Source: Limnanthes douglasii subsp. nivea (lineage: Eukaryota > Streptophyta > Magnoliopsida > Brassicales > Limnanthaceae). From it: a stretch of 64,000 bases of DNA. This document shows, one piece after another, positions 34,310-46,578 of the stretch. The DNA is taken from the NCBI GenBank assembly GCA_036936605.1, contig JAUPFV010000001.1, positions 170,952,386 through 171,016,385 on the forward strand, in the 5' to 3' direction. Within the stretch, counting starts at the first letter, position 1. Every line of letters starts with the position of its first letter. Made by a program: the position numbers and the translations under genes. Under the pieces are notes generated by a model that was given only the letters and a program-made list of their open reading frames with translations, had not been told where the DNA came from and searched no databases.

Positions 34310-37300
34310 TTATTTGTTGAAATGTTAGAGGCATTGGCAACAAGGAAATCAGAAGAAGAATCAAGTCAGTTTGAAACTCTAAATCTATACACTTCATAGC
34401 CATTCAGGACCATATGCTTGGTGTTCACTTATTATCCAAAACTTCAAAGTTTTTTGGTTTTCAACATGCTACTTCTAATGTCTCTAGCAAAATTTGGATC
34501 ATGTGGAGAACATATTTTGATGTCCGAATCCTTCTCAATCATAAGCTATTGATTCACTTACCGGTCACTCATCTCTTCTTAAACAAATATATTCTAACAA
34601 CTTTTGTTTATGCTAAATATAATAGGTATCTGAGGACAAGACTTTGGAACTCTCTAAGAGGTATTTCTAAAAACTCTCATGACTAGATAGTATTGGGAGA
34701 CTTTAATTCCATCATTACTCCTTATGAGAAAAATGTCTTGCTCTTCTCTTTATCTCAAGAGTATGGATGATTTTAAGGAAAGTATAGCATAATGCAACCT
34801 TATAGATACTGGCTATGTTGACTCTACCTATACCTGGTTTAATTCTCATAAATAGAAAAGATTGGACATGGTTTTTTACAACAACTCATGGTCCAACTCT
34901 TTTGAAAATACTATAGTGAACCATTTAGCTGGAATTGGGTCTAACCACTCTCCGCTCCTTATCACTTGTTCTAGTGACTCCCATAGAATCAGATATTCCT
35001 TTAAATTTATAAATATGTGGTTCATTCACCCTACCTTAATGCAAAACAATGAGTGAAATTGGAAGGTTGTCATGGTTGACCCTCCTGTTTTTTCCTTTTG
35101 CAAAGATTAAAAAGACTCAAATTATTTCTAAAAGATTGGAAAAAAAACTTTTAGAAACATTTTTAATGCTTTAACTAAATCTAAAGGTAAGGTATGATTT
35201 CTTGGAAATTATTTTTTCACTTTTAAGACCAATGATGACAAATTAAAGTTAGCCAAAGCCAAAACCAAAGCTTTCCATCTCCAATTACTTGTTAGAGAAA
35301 AAAACTATTTGTTGCAAAAGACTAGAACAATTGGACCTCCCATGGTAATATAAATACAACTGTTATCCACAACTATGTTAAAAAAAGTACAAGAGGAATT
35401 TCATTCACAAAATTAAAGTCAATAATACCTGGATTGATGACCCCACAACTATTAATGACTATCCTGTTAGTCATTTTTAATCTTTTCCGTCTGAAAATAA
35501 TGAGACTAGCTATATTCCAAACCTGCATGATATAATACCCAAACTTATAACCACTTCATATAATTTCAACTTAATGTTTCTTCCTAATGATAAAAAAATT
35601 TACACCTCTATTAAATCCCTCAACTCTACTAGCATTTCTAGAGTTGATGGCTTTAATACAAAACAATTTCAAACTTGTTGGACTCTTATTGCTAATGATC
35701 TATGTGTTATAGTTAGACATTTTCTTGTTGGTAACCCTATGCCTCAAGGAATCTTTGCTACTGTCATTACTCTCATACCAAAGACAAACAACCCTCAAGC
35801 TTGGAGTGACTACATGCTCATCAGCTTGTGCACTGTTTTCAATAGGATTCTCAAGAATCTTTAATGACAAAATTTATCTAATCCTCCTCAAGCTTATATC
35901 TAAAGAACAATTTGGTTTTGTTAAAGGCATGCATATTCAAGATAACATCCTCCTCATGTAAGAAATGGTTCATGATCTTAATAAGAAGAATATAGGCTTT
36001 AACTTGTTCATTAAATTGGATACGACCAAAGCCTTTGATAGGCTCTCTCGGTCATTCATTTACCAGATCCTTGATGCTTTTGGCTTTGAAAAGCCATTTC
36101 TGGACAGAATCAAGAGTCTAACATCTAATAATAGATTCTCTATTGTCAAATGGTATTCCCAAGGGCTATTTTTAATCTACCAGTGGTTTTAGAGAAAGGG
36201 ACCCCCTTTCCCATAGTCTATTTATCTTATCTGAAGAGTTCCTAATCATAAGTCTAAATGATCTTTATATGAATAATAACTGTATTGGATACAAGAATTC
36301 ATGTTCTACATTGATTCTTTGTTTGACCTTCACTGATGACATTACCATCTTCACCAATGGATCCCAATCCAGCCTCTCCAAACTTCAATCTATTCTGCAT
36401 CAATATCAAGAAGTGTATGGTCAGATTATCTCCCTAAATAGAACATCATTCTTTCGAACAAAATATCTTCTATAAGATAAAATCAGCTCATGATCAAGAC
36501 TAGTTTTAATATCCTAACTCTCCCTATGAACTATCTGGGTATCACCATCAACAATATAACCTTTTTTCTAACTTTGAGGATCTCATCACCAAGATCAGGC
36601 AAAAGACAATAGACTGGAATCAGTACCTCCTATCTTTTGGGGGCAGATTAATCCTATTCCTCTCCGTCTTTCAAACTATAACTTACTATCATCTTCAAAG
36701 CTACAATCTCCCAAAAACTACTATAAGATTAATTGAAGCAATCTGCAACAAATACTTATGGAGTTCTTCTAAAACCAATAATGCAATCATGTGGGTAAAA
36801 TAGGATACACGAACTCTTCCCTACGATGAAGGTCGAATCAATCTCATAAAACTTAAAGACATTTAGACTACTTTTGCTTGCAAGCTATGATATAATATCA
36901 GATCAAATACATCTCTTTGGGCTAACTTTATGCATAGCAAAAATAAACATCCTATATAGGTCAACAAATCAAGCAACAATTCTAGCACTTGGAAGAAGCT
37001 AATGGACATTAGACTTGTGGTTGATAAACACATATACTAGCTTATTGGTAAAGGAGACATAGAATTCAGTTTGGACACATGATTTAAACCTAAGCCTCAC
37101 ATTAGTCTGATTCTGGAAGACAATAATTCATTGTATACTCAACATCAAGTCAAGGATTTATACAATAATGGCTCATAGGATTTCTATAAGCTATCATTCT
37201 CAGCTTTTTCATCAGATATCTCCAGGATCCAAAATATTTATCTCAATGAAAATGAAGAAGATACTCTTCAACTGATTATTTCTAATGATGAATTGTTTCA

Positions 37301-37860
37301 CTCCAAAGGCACATAAGAATCAATCGGAACTAGAGGCTCTAAATCAATTAATTTTAAAAGAATATGGAATCATATTACTCGAAATAAATGCTCATTTATT
37401 CTTTGGAGAGTTTTACACAACTGGATCCTTACAAACTCTGTGCTTCACCTCAGGAAAATGTAGTTGCCCTCAAAATACCAATTCTATAACAACTCTAAAA
37501 CCCTAAATCATGTTTTTGTCAACTATAATTTTGGTTGGCAGGTTTGAAGCTACTATGATGGCCTATTAAATCTAAGCTTGGGTCATCACATGACTATTTA
37601 ACATATAATCAGATGCTGGTTTGATTTTTCTCCCAATGATATTCATATTAGGACTATTATCCCTCATATCATCACTTGGTCTATATGGAATTTTAGGAAC
37701 AAAGTAAAGCATAATTAAGCTAATATCTCTGATATGTGTATCTTTAATCAAATCAACACAATTATTCTTAACTTAGACCAATCCAATGTTCTTAGAAGAA
37801 AGCACTGGTCTAAGGACAATGATATAACTTATGTTCCAAATTGTTTTAACCATCTAAACC
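34310..37860 (+). pseudogene. LINE-4 ORF2 remnant (endonuclease + reverse transcriptase)
   Basis: Endonuclease pieces read 'NVRGIGNKEIRRRIKSV' (about 34325), 'VLGDFNSI' (about 34690) and 'GSNHSPLLI' (about 34945; the usual SDH is SNH here). Reverse transcriptase pieces include 'SISRVDGFNTKQFQTCW' (35630), 'KLDTTKAFDRLSRSFIYQ' (36013) and 'FTDDITIFTN' (36330), where the catalytic FADD has become FTDD. A zf-RVT remnant is readable at about 37340-37500. Frames change many times. Confidence 0.75.
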
Positions 37861-37900
37861 AATAATATAATTTATCTTATCATTCTTTATTATAGAAAGA

Positions 37901-39046
37901 AATTTCTAATATTATACTTTCATGTTTCAATCAACATACCTAATCAACATACCTTCAATCTTATCCAGACTGCTTTGGCCTTACGATCATGAAATTTTCC
38001 TCAATTTTTCGAAGAATTCATCCACCCTCTCTTTAAATTCCAATTTTGTCAACCATTTTCGTTATATTGAGACCTTCAATATTTACGGTAATGCAACTCA
38101 TATAAAAACCCTTTATTTGCTCATTCAGCTTATTTTCTCTCTTCCAAACCTTAAAAACTCTATAATTTTGATTTTCAAAACCTTCAGATTTATAAATCCA
38201 AGCATAATCACGTTAAGGTATGTTTTGTCTACATTATGGTGTAATTTTTTTGAATTTTCATTGAATTATTTTAGAGATTTTTAGAGTTTTAGTTTCGGTT
38301 ATAAAAATTGATTTATTCTATCTTTGCAGTTGTTATTTCAAATTGTGGTTAGATGTATATGTTAAGTTAAGTTGTTATCTTCGTTTTGGTATGCTACTTA
38401 TTGGATTTATGATAGTAGAAGTTATGTTTTGATTTTACAGACAGGCTCGCTGTTTGATATAATTCCGCATACGACTGGGTGCCTTGGAATACTGGATGCA
38501 CGCACGACGTGCCCGGTTTTTGCAAAATCGTGCACGAATTCGTTCGTGGATTTGCACAATTCAGGCATGTTCATGCGTGGATCTGCATGTTTTCATATTT
38601 TATCCTTACTTTTATTGTATATGAGTTATAATGCATTGCTACCTATTGTGGATTTGTCTGTTTCCATAATTTATCCTTAGCATTTTTTTATCTAAATTTA
38701 TTGACTAAGGTCGTCCGCCATACCGAAAGATTATTGGATCAATTTTCTAACATAGTTTTTTTTACTGGATTATAATTAGTTTTCAATTTTTTTAATTCAT
38801 ATGTATTTAGTTTATAACCATTTATGTATTCGAAATTTATTTAACGTGAATTATAATGGTTTCATATTTTTATTCCTATTATAAGTTTGATATTAATTTA
38901 TACTGTAAGTTATAAAAAAAAATTAAATGTAAATTTACTTTCTTAAAATCTCATAAAAATTGAATAAATACACACAATAAATGATGGTATTGATAAACCA
39001 CAGTAAAATTCCATAAAATATATATAGTAACATCGTATAAACTGTA
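37901..39046. other. Non-coding DNA with a GC island
   Basis: Mostly AT-rich. At about 38450-38610 a GC-richer island contains 'gatgcacgcacgacgtgc', the palindrome 'acgaattcgt' and 'catgttcatgcgtgg'. CG-rich, palindrome-bearing islands of this kind also occur inside the Mutator-like element at 55.4-62.6 kb. No gene is seen. Confidence 0.4.
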
Positions 39047-39297
39047 TCTAAAATAATAATTATTATTTTTTTCGGAGGGGACCCGCAGCCGCTACTCAGA
39101 GTGCAATGAGTGCGCACAGGTAAACCTTCAGTCTGACGCGATAGCCTGCAAACCAACGCCAGAAGGTAAACCACACAAGGTGACAGGCTCAGCCGAGAAA
39201 GCGTATGTAGAGGGACTCGAACTCATGACCTTTTGGTCATAAGAATGCCATACTCAACCAACTCATGACCTGATTTCGCGTCTAAAATAATAATTAT
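39047..39297 (-). mobile_element. tRNA-derived SINE, copy 2, with 17-bp target duplication
   Basis: The SINE body is 39064-39280, flanked by exact copies of 'tctaaaataataattat' (39047-39063 and 39281-39297). On the minus strand the tRNA-like head has a B box ('gagttcgagtcc') but a damaged A box. The body contains 'ttggtttgcaggctatcg', 'gtgcgcactcattgcactc' and 'gagtagcggctgcgggt' before the A-rich tail. It is non-coding, and LINE-type insertion is implied by the target duplication. It lies next to the left arm of the inverted-repeat structure. Confidence 0.88.
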
Positions 39298-40072
39298 ATT
39301 TAACCTTTAATGGGTTAAGTACCATATAAGACCTAAAAGCAATACTATTATCATGTGTTTCTGAGAAAGACCCATGTAACTCAAAATATACCATGAGTGA
39401 TACTAGTTTTTTTGTTGGTCTTAAACAACAAAACTAATATTATTTTTGGATTTTTTTTTCGAGTTAGGGTTTAAAAGATACAAACTTTTACTTTTTTAAA
39501 TTTAAGATGTGAAACCTTGTTTGTTTTGCAAATGTGAAACCTTATTTGTTTTGCCAAATGCAAAACCTGTTTAAATTTTGTACTACTGGGTGCGAATTCA
39601 GGCCCATTATGATAGATGTTAGATGCGAAACCAGCCAACTATAATAGACGCGAAATCATATAATGCGTATACTGCTAGATGCGAAACCAGCCCACTATGA
39701 TAGATGAGAAACGTGTGTAAAATATTTTTATTAAAAAATTCATAAAATGTCACGAGTGGTACTAGTTTTATTCGGCTTAAAAAAACCATTGGTCTTTTCA
39801 GATTTTTTTGTCTTTTCGGATTTTTTTTCGAGTTACGGTTTCTAAGATACAGACATTTTAAATTTTAAATTTCTAGTGTAAACAACGTTTTTTTGTTTTG
39901 TTAGATGTTGAAGCCTGATTAAATTTTGTACTGCTAGACGCAAATTCAAGACGACTATGATAGGTGCAAGATAAGAAACCAACCCACTATGATAGATTTG
40001 AAACCATATAATGCGAAACATGTTTAAATTTTGTACTATTAGAGGCGAAACTAGATAGATGAGAAACCTATG

Positions 40073-40074
<2 letters not shown>

Positions 40075-40161
<87 letters not shown>
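40075..40161. repeat. (AT)n microsatellite, about 86 bp
   Basis: Uninterrupted alternation of A and T lies within the left arm of the inverted-repeat structure. Confidence 0.98.
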
Positions 40162-40168
<7 letters not shown>

Positions 40169-40532
40169 CAAAACATATCATGAGTGGTACTAGTTTTGTT
40201 CGTCTTATAAACCAAAATGAATGGTATTTTCGGATTTTTTTTGAGTTACAGTTTAAAAGATATCAGCCTTTAAAATTTTAAATTTTTTAAAAATAAAATA
40301 AAGAGAATTTGGTGAATTTTATATAGAAAGATTTTTTAGGTATAAAATTTCGTAAAAACTTTAGACCTTTATCAGTAAAATATTTCTTGGATGGACTTTA
40401 GTTTATAAAAATATTAATGTCACTTACAATATTTTTTTCAATTTAAATTTTAATAGACATAATTTATATTGTGGTAAGTAAAAAATTAATTTCTTTTTTA
40501 ATTTAATTAATAAAACTTCAAAATATATATTT

Positions 40533-40795
40533 TTTTTTTCGGAAGGAACCCGCAGCCGCTACTCAGAGTGCAATGAGTGCGCACAGGGTAAACCCTCAGT
40601 CTGACGCGATAGCCTGCAAACCAACGCCAGAAGGTAAACCACACAAGACCCTCAATCTGACCCGATAGCCTGCAAACCAACGCCAGAAGGTAAACCACGC
40701 AAGGTGACAGGCTCAGCCGAGAAAGCGTATGCAGAGGGACTCGAACTCATGACCTTTTGGTCATAAGAATGCCATCAACCAACTCGGCTACCTAT
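40533..40795 (-). mobile_element. tRNA-derived SINE, copy 3, with internal duplication
   Basis: On the minus strand an A box ('tagccgagttgg', 40790-40779) and a B box ('gagttcgagtccc', 40748-40736) are correctly spaced for an internal RNA polymerase III promoter. The body is as in copy 2 and ends in a T-run on the plus strand (40530-40540). A 56-bp segment starting 'ccctcagtctga' at 40593 is repeated at 40649, making this copy longer. No clear target duplication was found. It is nested inside the inverted-repeat structure, so it inserted later than, or moved with, that element. Confidence 0.85.
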
Positions 40796-41534
40796 AAACA
40801 CATATAATTGTCGACCATTTTTTTTTTATTGTATCGTAAATAATATTATATATACATTTTCTTTAATAAAAACGTCTGTGCAAGTTATTCTATTTTTAAA
40901 GTTAACTTTAATTTTTTAAAATCTCATAAATTTTAATAAATACTCACAATAAATGTTGAAGAGTTAAAAAAAAGTTAAATTTAAACTTTAGTCTAAACTG
41001 TTTTTTATATTCAAATAATATGAAAATTCATTTATTATAATATTTATTATATTATACTAACATTAACGTTAATATTTCAATTATATTCAGTCACGTATGC
41101 TAAACAAATTTACCATGGTGAATATGAAACGTATCTCACTCTTATTTTCAGAGTCTAACGTAAACTTTTATTTCTAAAGAAATTATCATAAACCCAACAT
41201 AAATATGATATTTATAAAATTAAACAACTATAAACGAATCTACAATTTATAAAATTATTTATAAATATAGGGAGACTTAAAAACCCATTTGACAAACACG
41301 GATAAAGACCAAAGAGAATTAAAGGACTTTTATATCTTAAATATCATTGTATGATACTTCTATTTTTTTGTTTTTTTTATTTTTTATTTTTAAAAGTTCG
41401 TATTTTTTAAACCGCAATTCGGAAAAAGAGTCAGAAAATACCATTGGTTTTTTTTTAAGACAAACAAAACTAGCATCATTCATGATATGTTTCAATTTTT
41501 TTTTAAAAAAATTATATTTTACACACGTTTCTCA

Positions 41535-41815
41535 GTTATATGGTTTCGCATCTAGTGACTAGTTTCGCATCTATCAAAATAAAGAAGGTTTGCATCTATC
41601 AAAACAAAGAGGTTTCTCATCTAGCAAAATAAAAAAGTTTCGCATCTATGAAAATAAAAAAGGTTTCACATCTATCAAAATAAAGAAGGTTTAGCATCTA
41701 TCAAAATAAAGAGGTTTCGCATCTAGCAAAATAAAAAAGGTTTCGCATCTAGCACAACAAAATAGGTTTCGCGTATGTGATAACAAAGAAGGTTTCGCAT
41801 CTTCTTCGCGAAACC
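41535..41815. repeat. Minisatellite of about 28-bp 'ggtttcgcatctatcaaaa' units
   Basis: About nine variant units of 'gtttcgcatctakcaaaataaag' type follow each other with small length changes. The array lies in the right arm of the inverted-repeat structure, and looser 'gcgaaacc' units occupy the left arm. Confidence 0.88.
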
Positions 41816-42120
41816 CTAAAATTTTGTAAAACTTTAAAAGTCTGTATTTTTAAACCGTAACTCGAAAAAACAATCCGAAAATACTGTTGGTTTTGTTTTT
41901 TCTAAGACGAACAAACTAGTACCACTCATGATATGTTATAAATTAAATTTCTTTTAGAACAAATAACGTTTCGCATCTATGAAGAACGTGTTTTTTTGCA
42001 TCTACCATTCCAGAAGCATTACACGTTTCGCAACTATCAGTAGGTACAGATCCAAACGTTTCGCATTTATCACAAAATATGTTTTGCATCTACCAGTGAA
42101 GAAACATACAGGTTTCGTTC

Positions 42121-43682
42121 ACTAAAAAAACAGAACCTGTTACACGATTGAAAATCCTAAAAACACAAAATAAAACACTACAATCAACGAAACACTAATA
42201 CAATGCTACAAATAAACTACATTATCATAATTCGAACCTAAAACTAACAAAAAATTCGACTCGAAACACTACGAAAACAAATCTTAAAAAACAGCAATTT
42301 CGAACTCAAATTCGAGTTTCAAACACACAAAATATTGAGTATCTTCACAAAATCAAGTAAAAACACAAATCAAAATCATATGAAAACAAAAAAAAAAAAC
42401 AAAAAATAGAGTAAAGAAAATGAAAGAATCGTCTAATACAGAGTTGTTTTATTCATAAAGAGAGAGAAAAAAATTGGGGAAAAATGTGAAGAATAGGTCT
42501 AAAAGCCTTTTATATTATATTGTAGAGGTATTTAGGGTATTAGTGGGTCTTTTAATAGTAAATATTTCACAAAAACGATCTTTATTGGAGATATATGAAA
42601 ATATAGATCTTAGTTGGATAATACTTTTGGTATTGGATCTTTACATTACCTATATATATAAATTTGTATGGTATAAATTTGTTCACATATTTATAAATTA
42701 TAATTATTCATGCTGAAATTCAGCCTTCAATTTGTGAAATTCTTTTCCATTATGGAATTTCAATTTGTATTCTATTAGATGAGAATCACAACATTAGCTC
42801 ATATGCATTTTATTCGAAGTCTGTTAATTATTAGTTTGAAAGTTATTATTTTTCTTGAATGATATGGAAGTGGTTATATTAAATACAAATGATTAAATAC
42901 CATTGTTATTCAACTAACTTGTACTTTGAGATTCATGTGTATCTGCATAATTTTATGACAAAAAAATGCCAAAAAAATCTCTTCTTGGCTTCATCTTATA
43001 GGTGCGCTACACAACAAAACCAGCAAAGCATGTCTTCCATGGGATAAGATCTATTGAATTGAAACACACATTAATAATTAGTCTGTGATGAAATTGATTT
43101 ATAGATCTCTTCTCCAGATGTTCGGCCATTGAACGCTCTGAAGTTCTCTTAATTCAATGGGACCGATTTAAAGCTGATAAAAGCGTTGAGTATGAGTAGT
43201 GGTAGCTAGATTATGTCTTGTTTGAAAATATTGCTATTAGTTTCGGGTAGAATAAATTATCCTAGATGAGATTATTTATGTTTGGACCATTTAAATAACA
43301 GTGAGCCGCGGAGCCTCTTTGATTTAGATGCTAACCATATCAACTTTACTCCGATGGCGTTATATTTTGTACTACAAACATATATTTTTATACGAGTGGT
43401 TGAGTTATGAATTTTGTTTTATATAATTATACATATATAAAAATATAAATAAAGTTATATAATTATATATAATATAATAATGATTTAGTTTGTTTGTTTA
43501 ATATTGGAATAATATATATATCATATTATATTGTGTTGTTTTTTGTGTGGAGCTCATCAGACACCAGCACCGTCATCATTATCCATTCCTCCGGTCCGTT
43601 CATCTTCTTAATCTCTTCCGGTCCGGATGTTTTCTCAAAACGTTCATTTTCCTTATTTTACTTTTTTTGTTCCCTATAATTT
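42121..43682. other. AT-rich non-coding DNA
   Basis: No gene is supportable. A poly(A)-rich stretch lies at 42385-42405. Around 43547-43680 there may be an upstream, frame-damaged piece of the LUL-like leader that precedes the next gene, but it is too short to claim. Confidence 0.45.
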
Positions 43683-45061
43683 ATGGATCTCTCTCACGAT
43701 CAGCACACGCGAATTGGGCCGCTGGTGGAGATAGCCGTGTTTATGGAGCCACCGCTGGCGTGTGTGGAGTACCGGAAGGCCCCCACGTTTCGAAAAGACG
43801 TCAATTTGAAGAAGGAGAGTTTGAAATTGGAGGGCGATGAAGAGAATCCTGGTCAATTTTTGGTCTCTTTCGCGTTGCAGGAAGCATCACCGTTATGCTT
43901 TTTGCAAAAGAAGGCGATGATTGTGAGGTGACAGCTACAAAGGAAGGCGTAAATTTTGAGCAAGGTCTTTATCAAAAATTCCGGGTAGAGCCCGGAGCAG
44001 GAATTGATCTCTCGAAATTCGAGGAGGCGGAATTACTCAAAGGGAGTGAGATTGAGGGCTACCTTGTAACCCTATATGAAGATTTCACAGCCATCCGGGG
44101 TGTTTGTAAACCGTGGCGAGACTGCCTCACTAAAAAGGATTTCAAACACAGTGATGGCTATACTCCATGGCTTATGCTTGGACGACCCAAACCAGAAGAC
44201 AATGAAGTTCAACACTTCTATAGTTTGTCAAAGAATATATTCTATGGAGTGTTTCTACCTGAAACCCCTAAGGCCAGGAAGGTGTTCTCTTCCCAAGGAT
44301 GGTTGATCATAATCAAAGCAGATTTGAGTATGCATCTCTTACATCCTTTTACAGGATCTCAAATCATGTTACCATCAGTTAGCACTCTTCACAATTCCCG
44401 TCCTGGGAAGGTTTCAAAATTAGAATACAATTTCGTTAGAAAAGTTGTGCTGTCAACCCCACCGGATTCACAAGAATGTATAGCCGTGATCATTCATGGA
44501 GTGGAGAGCACGGTATCATTCTGCAGACCAGGAGATGCTACTTGGAAGCATATGAACCAGGGTTGGAAAACTCTAGCTAAGGTTAAGATTAGGTTTGGTG
44601 ATGCTATTTACCATCATGGAAAATTTTATCTCCTCAATAATTTGGGAGTGGTTTTCGCTTGTGTCTTTCATGGAGGTGAGCAGTATAGCATCGATAGAGT
44701 GGCTGAATTATCAATAATGTTTTTTGACATTTTTGCTAAATGGTATATAGTAGGAGGGTCTACGGAGTCTAGTTTGTTTTTGGTAGGGGAGCATGGAAGA
44801 TTAATTGACGATAGACAAAGTAGGTTTGATGTTCTTGAAGTAGACCTACGCAGCGGGGACTGGGACTTTGTGCATGCTTTGGGTAACAAGGCCATCTTTG
44901 TTGGAACTTCTTCTTCCATGTTAGTTGCAACTCATAATTCTACAATCAGGCCAAATTGTATATATGTCACGGATGACCCTCTAAGACACTGGCCTCACAC
45001 TCGGGGAAGAGAAGTTTCAAGCATTGGCATCTATAGTATCAAAGATAACCAATTCCTATAA
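43683..45061 (+). pseudogene. Chimeric pseudogene: LUL-type E3 ligase DAR2 domain fused to DUF295
   Basis: The first segment, from ATG 43683, reads 'VEYRKAPTFRKDVNLKKES' then 'DEENPGQFLVSFAL'. After a frameshift near 43875 it continues 'GSITVMLFAKEGDDCEV', 'QGLYQKFR' and 'GIDLSKFEEAELLKGSE' to about 44045. This is the conserved pre-RING (DAR2) region of plant LUL/LOG2-type ubiquitin ligases. The RING finger is absent. Instead, from about 44080, 'DFTAIRGVCKPWRDCL' (the tail of an F-box) leads into a full DUF295 domain. Key blocks are 'TPWLMLGRPK', 'SSQGWLIIIKADLSMHLLHP', 'FGDAIYHHGKFYLLNNLG' and 'NCIYVTDD', ending at 45061. The 388-codon second frame is intact. DUF295 proteins are F-box-associated. 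Fusion to a LUL domain is not a family arrangement I know. Confidence 0.72.
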
Positions 45062-46230
45062 TCTGGATGGATCCCTTGGCTTGGATGACAAAATAGCTTT
45101 CAGAAATGCACCGGTTGTTTCTTGTCTTGCAGCTTGTTAGAAGAGGAATAAGGCATTCGTTTTTCCGGCAGCACTCCTATTCGATTTGTTGAGCTTTTAG
45201 TGTTTCATATCATCAATAGCTACAGCTTTTGTAATCAACCTTTTAGATATATATTGTTCAATTTCTTTTGAGTATTGATAAACTTTTTTACCCAGTTCTA
45301 GTGTAAAACCATATGATCTAAATCTTACCTATACATAACATCGATTTTCTGGAGATGAGCAAAGAAATAATAATAATATCATGTCGGCGAATTTAAAACC
45401 GAGAAAGAGAAGATAACAGAAAGAAACTAAACTCTGAAAGAGCTTGCATATGACATCTGAATAAGTGAAATTATTAAGAAAAATATATTCATCATCTTCT
45501 AAACATGACAACTGACTTAAAAAGTGAGTAATCCATATACACTAAAATAGGATCCGTTGTCTTGTGAAAGGTTATGTGATCAAAGTCTAGCCCGATCAAG
45601 CATTGGACCATTGCCACAACCCCATGTAATTCTACGGTCCATCTTGCCATGACTTCAATCTCTAATTTGTTGGCACTTACAATTGTAAGTGTAATCATCC
45701 ATATGCCTCTTTCATTTATATTCGAAGTTGCTGACTGGCTTTTACGTTCTTGAATCTCAATCCATTACATTCCATTACATTGATACTTCTGCATAGCAAA
45801 AAGAAACATCAGGAAGAATAAACCAGAGTACGAAGCTCCTCTTGATAACAACTGTTCGTTATAAAGTACCAAAGTAACGTCACTTATACTTTATATGAAC
45901 TCAAATGGTTGAACTCTGTCCTTCTTTCATAGCCTGAATCAAAATCGAATGTTTATTTTGTATAGTTAAAAAAAATCATACATACTATGATTTATTCGTC
46001 GTATTTGAAAAATATTGTAAACTGTAGTTGCCTCATGTTTACGTTTCGGAAAACCATAAAATTATGCATTGTGTTTATGTTTAAATTCATCAATTACGAT
46101 TTTATACCAAGATAAAATAGAATTGATAATAGACACACAATTTACATGATTATGAAATGTAACACAGGTTGGTTAACATAATATAAAATAGATATAAAAT
46201 GAATATTTCTATTATACAGTTATTTTTTAA
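45062..46230. other. No supportable gene
   Basis: The 3' flank of the chimeric pseudogene and AT-rich DNA. Short open frames only, and no repeat of note. The right end abuts the poly(T) of LINE-3. Confidence 0.5.
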
Positions 46231-46578
46231 TTTTTTTTTTTCAAAATATCAATATATTAACTAAAAAGGAAATTATCCAAATACAAGAGGACCAAACTGA
46301 CTAGGGCTTTACAATCAACGAAATCAGCCCTAAATCAAAGACAAAGAGCCAACAAACATCCCTAAATCAAAAAACGAATCCCTAATTAGGAACCCTAATC
46401 AGACTTATATGCCTCCACCCTTTCACACAATCACTAACCACACCAAACCCTAGCACATAGACACTCCACAAACCAGATCTGAAAACAAGGAGATCGAATT
46501 CCGATCTTCAAACCACTTTCACCACACAACCAGACTTCATCCCGCAATGCAAAAGCTCCCAGATGAGGAAGAATGCAC

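Larger units (their letters stand above)
33200..37900 (+). mobile_element. Decayed L1-type LINE (LINE-4)
   Basis: Remnants of ORF1 (about 33247-34200) and ORF2 (about 34310-37860) follow in the normal order. Neither a poly(A) tail nor a target duplication was found, so both ends are approximate. The number of stops and frame changes is much higher than in the other three LINEs, suggesting the oldest insertion. No RNase H domain follows the zf-RVT region. Confidence 0.8.
39385..42120. mobile_element. Large inverted-repeat (foldback-like) structure
   Basis: The left arm (about 39385-40300) contains three direct copies of a unit beginning 'atcatgagtggtactag' (at about 39398, 39750, 40175). Each runs through 'tttttcggatttttttt', 'gagttacggttt' and 'aaagatac'. 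The right arm (about 41345-41950) carries the same unit in inverse orientation twice, for example 'taaaccgtaactcgaaaa' then 'actagtaccactcatgat'. Between units the left arm has 'gatgcgaaacc' motifs and the right arm 'ggtttcgcatct' motifs, again complementary. A 1-kb spacer contains SINE copy 3. Exact ends and target duplication were not found. It fits a foldback or long-TIR Mutator-like non-autonomous element. Confidence 0.6.

Noticed and set aside
39842..40171. Open frame with alternating Ile-Tyr on the minus strand
   Set aside because: It is a translation of the (AT)n microsatellite.
40736..40795. Possible tRNA gene on the minus strand
   Set aside because: A and B boxes are present, but no full cloverleaf or acceptor stem forms and the sequence continues into a SINE body.
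43860..43882. A tiny GT...AG intron at the frame change in the LUL-like domain
   Set aside because: The possible intron would be about 18 nt, far too short for plant splicing. A frameshift is simpler.
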